Shown here one piece after another: positions 62,372-64,000 of a stretch of DNA of 64,000 bases. Each line of letters begins with the position of its first letter. Position 1 is the stretch's first letter. The notes under the pieces were generated by a model, which saw only the letters and a list, made by a program, of their open reading frames with translations, was not told where the DNA came from and ran no database searches. Position numbers and translations under genes: made by a program. This stretch comes from Symbiodinium natans (taxonomy: Eukaryota > Sar > Dinophyceae > Suessiales > Symbiodiniaceae), in contig CAJNDS010002338.1 in NCBI GenBank assembly GCA_905221605.1, positions 310,372 through 374,371 of the forward strand, given 5' to 3'.

Positions 62372-63987
62372 CTAACCTCGGCTGAGGCTATCTGCAAAGT
62401 CGTTACGGAAACCAGGCACATGATCAATATGGACTGAAATAAACTGACGTTCTTGCAGCAAGAAGAAGGAACGCAGCAAGGAACTGACGCCGCGCGCAAG
62501 CGAGAGGCCTTTCCAGGCAGCCGAGTCAGCGGCAGAGTTGTCGCAGCGGAAGGTCACGTGGATGCAGGTGCAGGAGACCACACTGGGCGAGCAACTCCCA
62601 GGCAGCTATGTACTGCTGAGGAGGCTCGACCGCAGCCGCCGCGAGAGCACAACCAAATCCTCCGACAGACATTGCGTCAAGCGCTTCCAGGCAGCAGGTG
62701 AAAGGGGGATGCTCACGAGTGGGGGGCAGCACTGGTCCTGATACAGAGGAGCCAGTGACGGCCGGAAGGCACGGAACAGGTTGGAGAGCCACAGCAGCTT
62801 GCCAGTCAACTTCTCAAGGGTAGAAGTCGGCAATTTGTTGCTTTGGCGGGATTCATGAAGGAGAGTGAGCAGGCGTTGAAGCTTCTCGGGCTCGAGGCGA
62901 ACCGTGTAAGTGCGGAAATCGAACTGCCAACCGATCCAAACCACGGACGCGGAGAGTTTAGCTTTGCGCCAGCTCATCGGCACGTTCAGAACTGCAGGAG
63001 AACGACCAGAACGGAAGCCAGCAACGGGGCGGAGTTCTTTTCCAGCAGGCACAACAGATCATCAACGTAGATTAACGCGAGTGGCTCACCCACCAGACTT
63101 GGTGAATGAGACGTACAAGGAGTCCGGCTACGCGAGACCAGTAAAAGCCAGATGCACGAGCACCGAAGTTGAGCGTCAGGCACTGGTACAGGCGGCCGCG
63201 ACGGCGGAAACAGAGCAGACCTTGGTCAGCAGGCAAAATTTTAAGGCGGCGGTGATGGCGGTGACACCGGAGATAGAGCTGTCAACCACGAGACGCGGTG
63301 GACGAAATTCGGAAAGGACAAGGCCGAGTTTCCCAACGGCGGAGTGGCGGAAGCGGGCCTTGAGTTCAGTATCCCCACCTTGGACTTCACAGATCCAACC
63401 TTGCGCTAGCTCAGGATGATCCAGAGCGGATTTCCAAGCGGACTCACAATCATGGCAAAGTTCTGGGGCCGGGCGGTCGGTTCCGAGAGCGGAGTCAGAA
63501 CGGGGCACGGCGGGATCGGCTGAGCGAAACCCAACGGAACGCCATTGCGCAAGTGGGGGAACAGGTCCACATCAGGATCTTTAAATAACAAAGACAGAGC
63601 GTGCCAGAGGGAGATGCGGAAAGGCTGTCCTGGTGTGATTTGCCGCAGGTGTGCCCAAGTGTCGTCGGACTCGACATGCAGAAACGAGCGAAGGTCACCA
63701 AAGAAGGGCGTTAGCGGTCCTGGCGACAGCGGAGGAGCCTTGGCGCCGGATGAGATGGCGGACACAATCTTGTGGACGAGTCCGGAGTTGGCAAGACGCT
63801 GCAGCCAGGCACGACGGAGCGGCCGGAAGAGGTCGTCGCCTTGAGGCGTGACGTGGTACGCGGTGCTGGAGCAGCCGGCTCCGTCTTCAACAGGTGCTGA
63901 ACAGGCCATGGCAACCTTGGCGGAAGAAGAGTAAGCCACGATTCCTGTGTATAAACGGTGTCCTGCACGGATAAAAAAGGCACGCAC
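62372..63987 (-). pseudogene. DIRS-like reverse transcriptase-RNase H, multiply frameshifted, 5' end outside window
   Basis: Successive minus-strand frames give one RT-RNase H. 63987-63406 has DPDVDLFPHLRNGVPLGF. 63508-63176 has a fingers segment FRPPRLVVDSSISGV. 63183-62986 has the catalytic LIYVDDLLCLLE. 63052-62606 has WIGWQFDFRTYTVRLEPEKL and a TLEKLTGKLLWLSNLFR thumb-like part. About 62790-62600 reads YIAAWELLAQ, and 62581-62372 reads CDNSAADSAAWKGLSLARG and HVPGFRNDFADSLSRG, typical of RNase H in DIRS-type and related elements. At least four frame changes are needed, so the copy is decayed or the assembly has indels. It is on the same strand as, but 8 kb from, the recombinase at 52-54 kb, and nothing shows they are one element. 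Confidence 0.7.
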
Positions 63988-64000
63988 AGCGCGGCAATGG

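Overview
The window looks like nuclear DNA of a dinoflagellate. The evidence is indirect but consistent. The left third is GC-rich and holds a very long Ty3-like retroelement polyprotein with glycine/lysine-rich tracts. Microsatellites and minisatellites are extreme in number and length. A degenerate CCCTAAA (TTTAGGG-type) telomeric tract is present. Host genes are cut into many short exons whose introns use GT, GC or GA donors and show short direct repeats at both splice sites. One 13-base match to the 3' part of the dinoflagellate spliced leader is also seen. No bacterial-style operons, tRNA or rRNA genes, or CRISPR arrays were recognised.

Layout. (1) 1-21742: two head-to-tail, nearly identical copies of a retroelement unit about 14.9 kb apart, with a 100-base assembly gap (6832-6931). 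The second unit reads: gag with two CCCH zinc fingers, protease, RT thumb/connection, RNase H, integrase (HHCC, D-D-35-E, GPY/F), a methyltransferase-like region, RT fingers/palm (YVDD), then a 1582-residue accessory ORF. The accessory ORF carries a Tpt1/KptA-like RNA 2'-phosphotransferase domain, a C2H2 finger, two RanBP2-type fingers, a membrane helix, a SWIM finger and a single-HKD PLD nuclease domain. The reverse transcriptase is therefore encoded in swapped order, its C-terminal half upstream of the integrase and its catalytic half downstream. This element is the strongest candidate for an undescribed system. (2) 22.4-27.2 kb: a spliced-leader-like relic, microsatellites and a minus-strand Q/P/W-rich hypothetical gene. 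(3) 27.4-33.0 kb: minisatellites and foldback repeats with no convincing genes. (4) 33.1-33.5 kb, minus: exons of an LSM1-like Sm protein. (5) 34.6-43.5 kb: AT-rich DNA made of palindromic satellites, a head-to-head telomere-like junction, long (AC)n/(GA)n tracts and a dispersed TA-flanked repeat.

(6) 46274-56982, minus: a complete glycoside hydrolase family 3 beta-glucosidase-type gene in about 12 exons with a probable signal peptide. Its 5.3-kb first intron contains a decayed tyrosine-recombinase element lying between two arrays of the same 10-bp repeat. Another intron carries a 0.9-kb 10-bp minisatellite. (7) 59.8-60.8 kb, minus: exons of a class I SAM methyltransferase resembling protein arginine methyltransferases. 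(8) 62.4-64.0 kb, minus: a frameshifted DIRS-like reverse transcriptase-RNase H that runs off the right edge.

How parts fit. The left retroelement appears to combine a retrotransposition core with RNA-end-processing and nucleic-acid-binding domains; that link is inferred from domain content only. GH3, LSM1-like and methyltransferase genes look like ordinary host genes interrupted by mobile and simple-repeat DNA. Exon boundaries were assigned by eye from family motifs and AG acceptors. Boundaries given as 'about' are uncertain by several bases.
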